A stretch of 64,000 nucleotides of DNA from Nipponacmea schrenckii (lineage: Eukaryota; Mollusca; Gastropoda; Lottiidae), in NCBI GenBank assembly GCA_030562195.1, contig JAUJPP010000003.1, forward strand, positions 42,786,602-42,850,601. Reading direction: 5' to 3'. A model generated the notes under the pieces. The model made no database searches. It saw only the letters and a program-made list of their open reading frames with translations, and had not been told where the DNA came from. The translations under genes and the position numbers were made by a program. Positions 35,837 through 46,113 of the stretch are shown in pieces. The first letter of the stretch is position 1. Each line of letters begins with the position of its first letter.

Positions 35837-37411
35837 TGAAAAAATTGAAATATGTGCCCGAATTGTCTTTTTTTGGTTGTGTAAAAAAAAGTTCTAAACT
35901 CTACTTTCGGGCTGCGATTTCAATTTTTGAAATATGTAAAATATAATCATAGCAATGACATTCGGGCAGTGATTTCGATCCTTAAATAATATGAATTATG
36001 AAATATTATTATAGGAGAATAAAATTGGGCTATCAATTTAAAAAAATACAGTTATAGTAATATAGGATATTCGGGCAAAGATATGATTTCATTTTTAAAT
36101 TCCAAAAAAAAAAAAAAAAATTGGGCCGTTAAAATTTTTTTTTTAAATGCCTTGCCCGAAAAACTAGCCTTTGGGGCTGCGAGGGGGGGGGGCTGTGGCT
36201 GTGGCCCCCTGTGGCTCCGCCACTGCAATATAGGCCATATAGCCCCTACTTCAGTATACTACCGCTACCGGAAATAAAGATCCAAAAAATTAGATTTTTT
36301 TTATGATGTGACCCACAGACACTGACAATCGAAATCCATCAAGAATTGTGCCATGTAGAGTGTTTACGAGACAAAAATCGAACGCGTTTAAAAGAACAAG
36401 GGCAATAATTCATATTAGATATATTTTGATATTTTTAATTTTCAATTAGGCTCATCCCTTGCGATATCCAACAATTTCAGTGAGTTTTGTCAACATTGGT
36501 CATGAATTGTAGCTTCTAGAGTGTTTATTAGCCAAAAAGTTCTATTTATTTGATTTTCAATAAGGTTCATCCTTGGGTAAAAACAAATACTCAAGCCAAG
36601 TTTTATCAAAATCCATTAAGAATTATTCTTTCTAGAGTGCTTACAAGCTAAAATTGAACGCGTTTTCAAACACAAGGGCAATAACTGATACTAAATATTT
36701 TTCGATTTAACTGAATTTCAATAGGGTTCATCCTTAGGTGATTACAAATACTCATGCCAAGTTATGTCAAAATCGCTCAAGAATTGTGACTTGTAGAGTG
36801 TTTACAAGGCAAAAATCCAACACATTTTATAGAACAAGGGCAATAATTCCTATTAAATATATTTCGATATGTGCTATTTTCAAAAGGGTTCATTCTTGGG
36901 TGATATTAAACAATTTCAGCAAGTTTCGTCAAAATCGGTCAATAACTGTGCTTTGTAGAGTGTTTACAAGCTAAAAATTGAACGCGTTTTCAAAAACAAG
37001 GGCAATAACTGATATTAATTTTTTTTCGACTTGACTGGTTTTCAATAGGCTTCATCCTTGGGTGATAACAAATACTCAGGCCAAGTTTTAATAAAATCCA
37101 TTAAAAATTGTTCTCTCAAGGGTATTTACAAGCTAAAATTGAACGTGTTTTCAAGAATTTTTTTCCGATTTCGCTGATTTTCAATAGGGTTCATCCTTGC
37201 GTGATCATAAACACTCATATTAAGTTTCATCTAAATCCGTCAAGAATAACACCGTGTAGAGTGTTTACGAGCAATTGTGGACGGACGGACGGACGGACGG
37301 ACGGACGGACGGACGGACGGACGGACGGACGGACGGACGGACGGACGGACGGACGGACGGACGGATGTGGGTGACGACAATATACGCCCCCCCCCCATTT
37401 CATGTGGGCGT
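35837..37411. repeat. Near-identical copy of 31318-32764 (hAT right end + pearl-like array)
   Basis: Starting at the first base after the gap, the sequence repeats 31318 onward at an offset of 4519 bp, rising to 4552 after one small indel. It includes the hAT right end, the foldback remnant and the array on minus. It ends in a much longer GGAC run (37279-37364, about 21 units) and a TATACGCCC...GGGCGTATA hairpin (37381-37414), after which the right foldback arm begins. Confidence 0.9.
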
Positions 37412-38994
37412 ATAAAAATAACAATTTTCGGATCATCATTTCCGGTAGCGGTAGTATACTGAAGTAGGGGCTGTATGGCCTCTTTAGACGATACATGTAT
37501 GTAGGCTTACATAAAGGCCCTGTACTGGGCAGTGCGGGTCAGTGAGGTGACTCTCGAGCCATGTGAGTCATCGTCAGTGTCTGTGGATCACATCATAGAA
37601 AAATAAAAATTTTTGGATCATCATTTCCGGTAGCGGTAGTATACTGAAGTAGGGGCTATATGTCTTATATAGACGATACGTAGGATTACTTAAAGGCCCT
37701 GTACTGGACAGTGTGGGACAGTGTGGTAACTCGAGTGTAGTGAGTCATTGTCAGTGTCTGTGGGTCACATCATAAAAAAATAACAATTTTTGGATCATCA
37801 TTTCCGGTAGCGGTAGTATACTGAAGTAGGAGCTATATGGCCTCTTTAGACGATATGTAGGCTTACATAAAGGCCCTGTACTGGACAGTGTGGATCAGTG
37901 AGGTGACTCTCGAGCCATGTGAGTCATCGTCAGTGTCTGTGGGTCACATCATAGAAAAATAAAAAAAATTGGATCATCATTATCGGTAGCGGTAGTATAC
38001 TGAAGTAGGGGCTATATATCTTATATAGACGATATGTAGGCTTACATAAAGACCCTGTACTGGACAGTGTGTGTCAGTGAGGTGACTCTCGAGCAAAGTG
38101 AGTCATCGTCAGTGTCTTTGGGTCACATCATAGAAAAATAAAAAAAATTTGATCATCATTTCCGGTAGCGGTAATATACTGAGTAGGTGCTATATGGCTT
38201 ATATAGACGATATGTAGGCTTACTTAAAGGCCCGCCACTGGACAATGTGGGTAAGTGAGGTGACTCTCGAGCCTTGTGAGTTAGTGTCAGTGTCTGTGGG
38301 TCACATCATAAAAAAAATCAAAAATTTTGGATCCTTATTTCCGGTAGCGGTAGTATACTGAATTAGGGGCTATATGGCTTATATAGACGATATGTAGGCT
38401 TACTTAAAGGCCCTGTACTGGACAGTGTGGGTCAGTGAAGTGACTCTAGAGCCTTGTGAGTCATCTTCAGCGGTAGTATACTGAAGTAGAGACTATATGG
38501 CTAATGTAGACGAAATTTAAGCGTACTTAAAGACCCGCTACTGGGCAGTGTTGGTCAGTGAGGTGACTCTTAAGCCTTGTGAGTTATTGTCAGTTATTGT
38601 CAGTGTGATGACTCATGAGGCATGTGAGTAATCGATAACTTTTTCTGATTACATCATCAAAACATGAATTATCATTTCACCTACCGGTACCTGTTTTGGC
38701 AAACAGTATGGGCCCTGACACATCGTTTACTTTTGTCTATTTCGAATTTGGAGACGAATATATTGTCCATAAAACAAGTAGTTTGAATTATATTTGAATG
38801 TTATTAACTTGGTACGAAAAGTCACATAAATTGTCTCGAGTTAGTGTGTATTAGTACGAAACGACTCTTATATTTACTCTTTACCTTTATTCATGTTGAA
38901 ATTGAACATTCGAACATTATTTATGAAAAGAGCGACAATTGTACGAACAAAAAAATCGATTAGGGTAGTAAAAATGGTCCGATTGCGATGAAAT
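37412..38994 (-). repeat. Right arm of the foldback-type inverted repeat
   Basis: Reverse complement of the left arm. About six and a half units of about 180 bp (GGTAGCGGTAGTATACTGAA, CCCTGTACTGGACAGTGTG) are followed by the outer single-copy part, which ends at GATTGCGATGAAAT. The left arm begins with the complement ATTTCATCGCAACC at 26408. No flanking target duplication is recognisable. Confidence 0.8.
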
Positions 38995-39550
38995 ATATCC
39001 GGAGAGAAGAAGCTATTGGTTACCAAAAGGGAAAGTAAAAGTTGGGAAAAACCCAGGGAAAAGCCAATATCGGGCGGACGTGACACATGACACGGTAAAA
39101 GAATGAACATGTTCATTCTTCAAAAAACGTGTCATTTCGCGCGTGAAATGTGAAACGTCACATTGATGGAAACGGTTCCTACCAAATCATATGTTTCTAT
39201 TTCTTGTCACGTGACACGTGAAATGTCACGTTTCACATGAAACTCGGTGAAAACGCAGCCTGTGACACCAGTAAACGCCCCTTTAAATCATCTTTGATGT
39301 AGCCGTCTTAAGCAGTCTCCGACTTCCACCTCCCATGACGCTTAAATAACCTGTCAGAACACCGTTATTAAAATATCCATACTTGAAAATTTTGTCATAA
39401 TTAAAGCAACATTTCCAATTACCACAGAGGCATAGATTATTTGACCGACTAAACTTGCTATTTTCCGTACATGAACTCTACCATGATACCTTGATCCAAA
39501 TACAGAATCTTCTATGCAAGAAATAGTTTCTATAATTTAAAGTCTTCTAT
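38995..39550. other. Flank with a CACGTG-rich palindromic repeat; no gene
   Basis: 39030-39265 has stacked GTGACACGTGAAATGTCACG-type palindromes related to those around 22137-22600. The rest shows nothing recognisable. Confidence 0.4.
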
Positions 39551-39589
39551 CTGGAATGGAAATAGAACCTATAACTTGGAGTCAATATT

Positions 39590-40272
39590 AATACCCAACC
39601 ATACCAGGTTCTGAACCGGATGCCACATTGATTTTTCAACTTTAGGAACAAACCCACTTTCTATAAGACCTTGTTTCATCTGTGAACTTATTGATATTGC
39701 AACATCCTTATCCAAACAAGTTCCAAAACCATCACCCTAATTTCCCTTCTCCTCGCCATTTGGAAACTAACGGCCTCGTAACCTTGGTAAGCACGTAAGG
39801 TGCCGAGCACGATCCAAAAGGCAAAACTAAAAATTTGTAATATTTCAGAATGCCATCTATATTCCAAGAAAAGCCTGGAAATGTAGTGCGGGGAAAATAT
39901 ATGGTAGGCAGAGTGAATATCAAAGCTAAAAATCCAAGAATTGGATTTAAAATATGACAAAGCAATACGTATATCTTCAAACTTCACAGATTGTTTCCAT
40001 AAATGCTTATTTACATGTCGCAAATCTAAAATAAGCCTTTTCTTTCCCGAACTCTGTATAGAAAATGAAAGTGGGTTGACAACAAAGGTAATTGTATTGC
40101 AATTTGCGATCAAACCCCTTTTCTCTAGATCAAGAATAGCCTTAGTTACAAAATCTGAACTCTTTAGGGACATAAAAGGAATCTTATATCCATCGGAAAT
40201 AACGCCAAGCACAAAACAATTGCATTCCATATTCTTCCAAAATTTTAAATGAGACTTTAGTCTACCTTTCAC
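39590..40272 (-). pseudogene. DIRS-like reverse transcriptase fragment, frameshifted
   Basis: Read on minus from 40272. It shows NPLSFSIQSSGKKRLILDLR and HVNKHLW, typical of the RT region of tyrosine-recombinase (DIRS-like) retroelements. RT motif A follows as FSFDIHSAYH, then after a frame change motif B as VLPFGSCSAPYVLTKVTRPL. A GDGFG segment stands where the catalytic x-x-DD motif C is expected, then a WLG-like connector at about 39610. At least one frameshift separates A from B, and RNase H and the recombinase are missing downstream. It lies directly downstream of a zinc-knuckle gag-like frame on the same strand. Confidence 0.75.
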
Positions 40273-40299
40273 TGGCCTTGCTCGTATTCAAAAAAATTA

Positions 40300-41110
40300 T
40301 CAGTAAAATACTCATCTTCAATCACCTCCGTTGTTTCATGCCCGTGGAGTTGAAGAACTGGAGCCGTAACTGGAGCCAGCCTTGATGTTAGGGCATGACT
40401 GTCGGAAATGACCAAATTCTCCGCAGGCAAAACATGATCCACTGTATCTGGGATTGCTTTGGGGACCACAAAATAGCGTATGGCCAAAAGCATTAGAGGA
40501 GAAGCTAGGAGGATACATTCCATGAGCAGGGAAACCAGCTGAAGTTTGTGAAAGAAAACCATCATTCCTGTAAGAAGAACTACTAGTATAAGGCACATCA
40601 ATTTTAGAATTACGAGCAGGTTTCTGCTTTTTCTGTTTTTTGTGTTTCACAACTTGCAGAGCCCTTGATTCTTTGACTCTTCGTCTGAATCACTGGCAAT
40701 GGGATAAGCAGAATATTGACGCACTGTCTACCAACCCCCTTCGGAAGTATCAGCCAATTTATTAATTTTTCTGCCTCAATTTGTCAATCGCCTCGTTCAA
40801 ACACTCTTCAGCATAATCAAGTTTACTGTGCTGAAGAGCCCATAAAGTTTGTGTGAGACTATCACTAACTTCCGAATTGAAAGTGTATTGAATTTTAGAC
40901 CATTTATGTTCCGTGTCTAGTTTAAGTTTTTTCACTTCACTATGAAGTGCTAAGGAGTTACCTTGAATATCATTTTTAAAGTAACCAATTTCTCATCGAT
41001 CTTGGCATCAAAACCCAGTAAAATATTACTTCTGTCTTCTTTCAATTACTTTAGTTGATTTAAAACAAGTTTCAGGGTACTCCCAATACTTTCTGTGGAT
41101 TCGTCGGTCA
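40300..41110 (-). pseudogene. Gag-like region with CCHC zinc knuckle, DIRS-like element
   Basis: The frame 40336-40650 contains CFACGEFGHFRQSCP, a classic CX2CX4HX4C knuckle, within a Ser/Pro/Gly-rich protein. Upstream (to about 41110) the minus strand reads a coiled-coil-prone segment in short pieces separated by stops. Together with the RT fragment downstream this is the 5' half of a retroelement; the knuckle would bind nucleic acid during particle assembly. Confidence 0.65.
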
Positions 41111-41139
41111 TGATAATAACACGTGTAAAACTACAGCAA

Positions 41140-41540
41140 AAATTCACGTGCAGTGAGACGGTGACGTAGCGCTGAATGATGAACTGAACACCACTTTGCT
41201 ATTTATAGCTTCTCGTGACAACGCCCCTGTGGCTAAATAGCAAACAGGAGAAAATAATTCTAGTATAATTCATTACATTCAACCTACAAGAATTTAATTT
41301 ATTGGTATTTATTACGTATTTTATACAAAATTGTGAAAATGGTATAACTGTGAACAATACTCATTAATCTTGAGAAAGCTTTATTATTCCAATAAGATAC
41401 TAGACACAATAATAAATACCACGTAGAGTACGAAACGTCCCATTCACTTTTTTCACTCTCCATGACCCTTGATTACTACAACGAGGCTTTGGCCTTGACC
41501 GGGTCTTGAGTCTGGAGTATGTATAATGAACCCACCGCCA
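41140..41540. repeat. Leader/terminal repeat of the DIRS-like family
   Basis: 41140-41300 matches 21880-22020 and lies just upstream of the gag-like region, as a 5' terminal repeat would. 41450-41520 (CCCTTGATTACTACAACGAG) matches 21340-21400 in the opposite orientation. Confidence 0.5.
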
Positions 41541-41929
41541 TTGAAGGTATTGAAGTACACCACAGACCTATTTGGAATTGTGGCTATAAGTTTTTTCAAT
41601 GCGCACACTGTCCCATTGTCGTCCGTACAAGTTGATTATAACAACTCTTGTGAAACCCGATTCTGTGACCAATTTTGTTAACGAGTCGTCGCAGTCTTGA
41701 GCCATTTTTGCCCGATTTTCTATGGATTCATTAATCAGTTCCTATGTATTTAAAAAGCAAACATCAATAGTTTTCAAACTCTTTGTCAAGTCAGAAACTT
41801 CTACAATTCTTTTCAAAGAAATAGTAATTGACTGAAATTCAATGTGAGGGAGGGGGGGGGGGGTACGCTGAACACGTATTATTAGGTATGCCCCTAAAAC
41901 AAGAGCATTATCGTCTAACCAAATTATAA

Positions 41930-42910
41930 TATAAACCCCACTAACAAAACCCCACAGACTGTAACATCTATCTAAGTTATACATGTATATACTTTTACCC
42001 AACAAACAAAACCCCGCATGATTTATCATCTTACCAAGTTATACATTCTAATATATACCACACAAACAAAGCCCCCCACGCTTCATCATCTAACCAAGTT
42101 ATATATACTTATATATACCACACAAACAAAGCCCCCCACGCTTCATCATCTAACCAAGTTATATATACTCCCAATATATACCACACAAACAAAGCTTCCC
42201 ACGATTTATCATCTAACCAAGTTATATATTCTTATATTTACCACACAAAAAAGCCCCCCCTTCCCCACGCTTTATTATCTAACCAAGTTATATATACTTA
42301 TATATACCACACAAACAAAACCCCCCACGCTTTATCATCTAACCATGATATATAAACTTATATATACCACACAAACAAAGCCCCCCCCCCCACGCTTTAT
42401 CATCTAACCAAGTTATATATACTTATATATACCACACAAACAAACCCCCCACGCTTTATCATCTAACCATGATATATAAACTTATATATACCACACAAAC
42501 AAAGACCACCCCCCCCCCCCCACCCCCCTTTATCATCTAACCAAGTTATATATACTTATATATACCACACAAACAAAGTCCCCACGCTTTATCATCTAAC
42601 CAAGTTATATAGTTATATATATTTATATATACCACACAAACAAAGCCCCCCACGCTTTATCATCTAACCAAGTTATATATAGTTATATAATAGAACACAC
42701 AAAAAAAGCCGCCCCCCCCCCCCACGCTTTATCATCTAACCAAGTTATATAATATATACCCAACAAACAACGCCCCGCACGCTATATCATTTAACCAAGT
42801 TATGTATACCACCACAAACAAAACCTCGTATACTATTATCATCTAACCAACTTATATATATCCCACAAACAAAACCCCGCATGCTTTATCATCTGAACAA
42901 GTTCACATAC
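41930..42910. repeat. ~60-bp minisatellite with poly-C tracts
   Basis: About sixteen copies of CACGCTTTATCATCTAACCA, AGTTATATATACTTATATAT, ACCACACAAACAAAGCCCC. Copies differ mainly in C-run length and TA-run length, so copy number may be unreliable in the assembly. Confidence 0.9.
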
Positions 42911-43591
42911 ATAACTCCATGTTATGCTATATCATCTTAACAAATGATATACACCTCACACGCTATATCATATAGAAACACCCATGTTTTTATATAGAAA
43001 CATTGTCCCCCTTTGACTACCATTCAAGAAGACTTTAATACTCAAGCAATGATATAAGCCCCATAACTATCACATAGTGAAAGTGCAGATAAAGGTGAAA
43101 ACGACCCCCTTACTCCCCAGATGACCATGAATTCTCATTGAGAGATAGATAAAAACAATGCCAATGACACTGTCCAATTGGTAGCACCATGCCACCCCCC
43201 GTTCCAGAAAATCTTTGATTTATCATCATAGTGTAAATTTCTTTCCTATTCATAAGGTGAAATACTGGTTTTCTACAATAAAGAAAATAGAGTTTTTTAA
43301 TCCCGATTTATATTTATTTCATACATGAAGAACGTGAACTTGAAAAGATTATCTTATCTAAGATTTCATTTATATAAGCCTTGCGGCCCAAAGTACATTT
43401 ACAAATAGACTTTAATTTATGATTTGATTTAGTTAGAATATTACAATCAAGGTGATTGTGTTGAACATGTATGTATTTACAATATGGTTATATTTTATTT
43501 ACATAATGTTAGATTCATTGTTTTCTATATTTTTACAATATGACGATGTTTTACATGTATATTACATTAATTTCATACCGTGTAGCTCGAT
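42911..43591. other. No recognised feature
   Basis: AT-rich DNA between the minisatellite and the LINE fragment, with short chance frames only. Confidence 0.35.
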
Positions 43592-44008
43592 TTACTTTAG
43601 GTCATTTAGACTCTTGGTCCTAAGCATACATGCGTGGTAAATATATTTCGATAGATTTAGATTTACAGTGGGGTTACAACTGGATATAAGTCTAATGTAA
43701 TCATTATATGTACATATATTTACATTTAGGTACTTTGTTCTAAAGTCATGAAATTTTGAACATCTTACAACGAAATGATAGTCATCATCTATCTCACCTA
43801 AGGTACATAATTTACATGTTCTGTTTTCCATCGGTATATTTAACCATTTCCCGACTGTCGCCATAAAACCGATTGCCCCACATCTAAGCTTACTTAATGC
43901 ACGCTTATATTTTGATATACATACAGAATATAGATATTTTTCAGGCTGTAATAGGGTTTTATATTGACAATAACTTGATAGCCGATTTCGGTGATTTGGA
44001 TATGCCAT
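43592..44008 (-). pseudogene. 3' end of a non-LTR retrotransposon ORF
   Basis: A 138-residue frame carrying KLRCGAIGFMATVGKW, RTCKLCTLGEIDDDYHF and VVRCSKFHDFR. This is the Cys/His tail (CX2C...HX4C) found after the reverse transcriptase in many invertebrate LINEs: a strand R-x-x-x-L-x-C/T-G-x-x, then C-x-x-C...E/D-D-x-x-H-F-x-x-x-C. No RT domain lies upstream on minus, so this is a 5'-truncated copy, as is usual for LINEs. The clade is not determined. Confidence 0.65.
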
Positions 44009-44094
44009 TCCTGTTCACAACAGTCTGATAATCTTTGTCTAAAGAGTGATATAAACATTTGAGTGTTACCGACTGACTGTGATATCCATGCATA

Positions 44095-44575
44095 ATCATA
44101 AGTAATAATCTAAATATAATTTAATTCCTTTCTCATAATTATCACTCCGTCAGAACAATAATCAAATGATTGTAGAAAATCATAAGTAATAATCTAAATA
44201 TAATTTAATTCCTTTCTCATTATTATCACTCCGTCAGAACAATAATCAAATGATTGTAGCAAATCATAAGTAATAATCTAAATATAATTTAATTCCTTTC
44301 TCATAATTATCACTCCGTCAGAACAATAATCAAATGATTGTAGAAAATCATAAGTAATAATCTAAATATAATTTAATTCCTTTCTCATAATTATCACTCC
44401 GTCAGAACAATAATCAAATGATTGTAGCAAGTCATAAGTAATAATCTAAATATAATTTCATTTCTTTCTCATAATTATCACTCCGTCAGAACAACAATCA
44501 AATGATTGTAGCAAATCTAAGTAATAATCTAAATATAATTTCATTTCTTTCTCATAATCGACATAACTTAAATAC
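44095..44575. repeat. 84-bp tandem repeat, about 5.5 copies
   Basis: Units of ATCATAAGTAATAATCTAAA, TATAATTTAATTCCTTTCTC, ATAATTATCACTCCGTCAGA, ACAATAATCAAATGATTGTAG, nearly identical. The spacing of the ATCATAAG landmarks is 84 bp. Confidence 0.92.
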
Positions 44576-44849
44576 TTAAAGAACCTAACCAAAATGGAAG
44601 GATCGTTTGCTTAATATCAGCGTTCTTCTCGGGTCACCGCAAACGGAATACTTAGATACAACACGTTGATATTAACGGAATCGTAAGGAAATAATGATAA
44701 ATATTCATTTCTGTAAGGACAGCTTTTGGATATTCCGCATATAAAATCTTAAACATTGGTTGGTTTTGTCTTCTCTAATAAGTCTACCAAGTGATGTAAA
44801 AATCCCTCGTATTCTTGCGTTCTCGCCCAAATAATTCTGGTATCATCCT

Positions 44850-45020
44850 TCTTTTTTCTCGTATTGTCGCGCTGTCGTGCCTCGTGTTGTCGTGTTCTCG
44901 CCCCTTTTGCTGTCGTGTTGTCGCGTTATCGCGTTGTCGCCTTGTCGCACTCTCGCCTTAAAATCTGTCGTGTCCTCGCATTGTCGAGTTCTCGATAGGC
45001 GACAACGCGATAACGCGATT
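44850..45020. repeat. Degenerate GTCGC-rich low-complexity tract
   Basis: Loose repetition of TGTCGCGTTGTCGC/TTCTCGCC words, GC-rich against an AT-rich background. Both strands are open, which explains the short Arg-rich frames. Confidence 0.7.
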
Positions 45021-45029
45021 ATCAATTTC

Positions 45030-45105
45030 AATGCTCATAGGTGGGTTGGAGCATGCTGCCTCATTCTAGGCATTTAATATCAGGGTCTGGAATATTTCTT
45101 CCACC
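45030..45105 (+). repeat. Copy of a retroelement terminal segment
   Basis: GGTGGGTTGGAGCATGCTGC and the following 50 bp match 21487-21553 closely (TTTAATATCAGGGTCTGGAA). This is a solitary fragment. Confidence 0.6.
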
Positions 45106-45558
45106 CCATTGGCACCCCATTTAGGCGTCGGCAATAATGAAAACAATTCAAGCGCCTCCCCTATGGACGGATTTTTATCGTATTATTATGTATGAAAATG
45201 TAGTGAAGTTTGCATTTTTTAGCGGCCATAATTATGAAAGGGAATAGCTGCCATAATTAGATGCGATGAAGAAGTTCTAATTCCATTGTAATAAGTCAAA
45301 TGACATGTGTAAGATACCTTAATGTCTAAAGACATATGACAGCTTTTCTTAAAGTAAACTGTTTTAAAACAAAGGTTTTATGTTAAACGGTAAGATCACT
45401 CTTGTTTTTTGTAGAATATAACATTACTAAAAAACATATTACATTAGATGTATGTCACAACCCCCCTCAATAACACATTGCTTATTTGTTACGCGCATTT
45501 TCCTTTTTTACATTTTTTGATTTGGTAGCCCTGAAAAGGGCTGTTTTGATGATGACTA

Positions 45559-45930
45559 CTAGTCAAAATATGACGGCCTACACGTACAAACTTCTTTCGG
45601 TTTCTTCGGACATACTCTCAGATGTTTAGAAATTCTCCAGAAGGTCGGTCGTACTATGGTCATACACCAGAGACACTGAAGCCAGTCATCCTTCGAGTGA
45701 TGATAATAGGCCATAGGCCTTGTCTTATGACAAGTGTCACATTCCTTGAATCCTGGTTTGTCCATGGCGAACATAATTTTTCCTATTCGAGGCACGCTGG
45801 TTTTATAAGGCCAGAGATCACGTGTCAGATCATGTTTCTGGGCATTTGATTGGCTATAATACAATACACCTACATTAGAATTTTCATTAGACATGGAACG
45901 ATGCTTGTGGTTCGAGGGTCGTCTGGACAC
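45559..45930 (-). CDS. Cys-rich putative zinc-binding protein, 123 codons
   Basis: An intact frame on minus starting at 45930 that overlaps, head to head, the BIR ORF starting at 45893. The carboxyl half has paired cysteines (CDTCHK, CLWC, HLRVC, CTC), suggesting one or two zinc-binding knots. I do not recognise the family. Its position at the left edge of the Polinton suggests an accessory gene of that element, but the host or a chance frame is possible. Confidence 0.35.
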   Translation of the reverse strand: MSRRPSNHKHRSMSNENSNVGVLYYSQSNAQKHDLTRDLWPYKTSVPRIGKIMFAMDKPGFKECDTCHKTRPMAYYHHSKDDWLQCLWCMTIVRPTFWRISKHLRVCPKKPKEVCTCRPSYFD

Positions 45931-46111
45931 GTTTGTCGATTGGCCTAAATCTAAATCTACACCAACTTTTTTAGCCGAAGAGGGTTTTCATTACCTTCAA
46001 TTCAAAGATACTGTAGAATGTTTTGTGTGTGGAAAAAAAATAAAAGATTGGCGACCTGGCGACTGTCCCTGGGAGGAGCATGAACGCCATTCTTTCACTG
46101 TCTCTATCTAA
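45893..46111 (+). pseudogene. BIR (inhibitor-of-apoptosis repeat) protein, small, frameshifted at its end
   Basis: A 72-codon frame containing almost a whole BIR domain: RLDTFVDWPKS at the start, LAEEGFHYLQFKDTVECFVC in the middle, then WRPGDCPWEEH. The CX2C pair and the zinc-binding His are present. The last zinc ligand (Cys) is in the neighbouring frame a few codons on, so a one-base change near 46096 breaks the end. BIR domains bind caspases or IAP antagonists, or act as adaptors. There is no RING finger in reach. It sits directly upstream of the polymerase frame (46114), so it is probably Polinton cargo. A captured host IAP exon is the alternative. Confidence 0.65.
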
Positions 46112-46113
46112 AA

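Noticed and set aside
35202..35897. 231-codon open frame
   Set aside because: Runs through the 500-N gap; most residues are undefined.
37227..37496. VRPS/DGRT repeat frames
   Set aside because: Translation of the (ACGG)n microsatellite only.
26408..38994. Single hAT transposon with very long terminal inverted repeats
   Set aside because: The hAT right end (31706) lies inside an array unit that continues beyond it, so the hAT is an insertion into the foldback array, not its owner.
42018..42407. 129-codon frame with YILIYTTQTKPPTL repeats
   Set aside because: Direct translation of the 60-bp minisatellite; breaks wherever C-run length changes.
44095..44575. Possible CRISPR-like array of regularly spaced repeats
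   Set aside because: It is a continuous 84-bp tandem repeat without variable spacers, in a eukaryotic genome.
44843..45077. Arg-rich frames on both strands
   Set aside because: Produced by the GTCGC-rich low-complexity tract.
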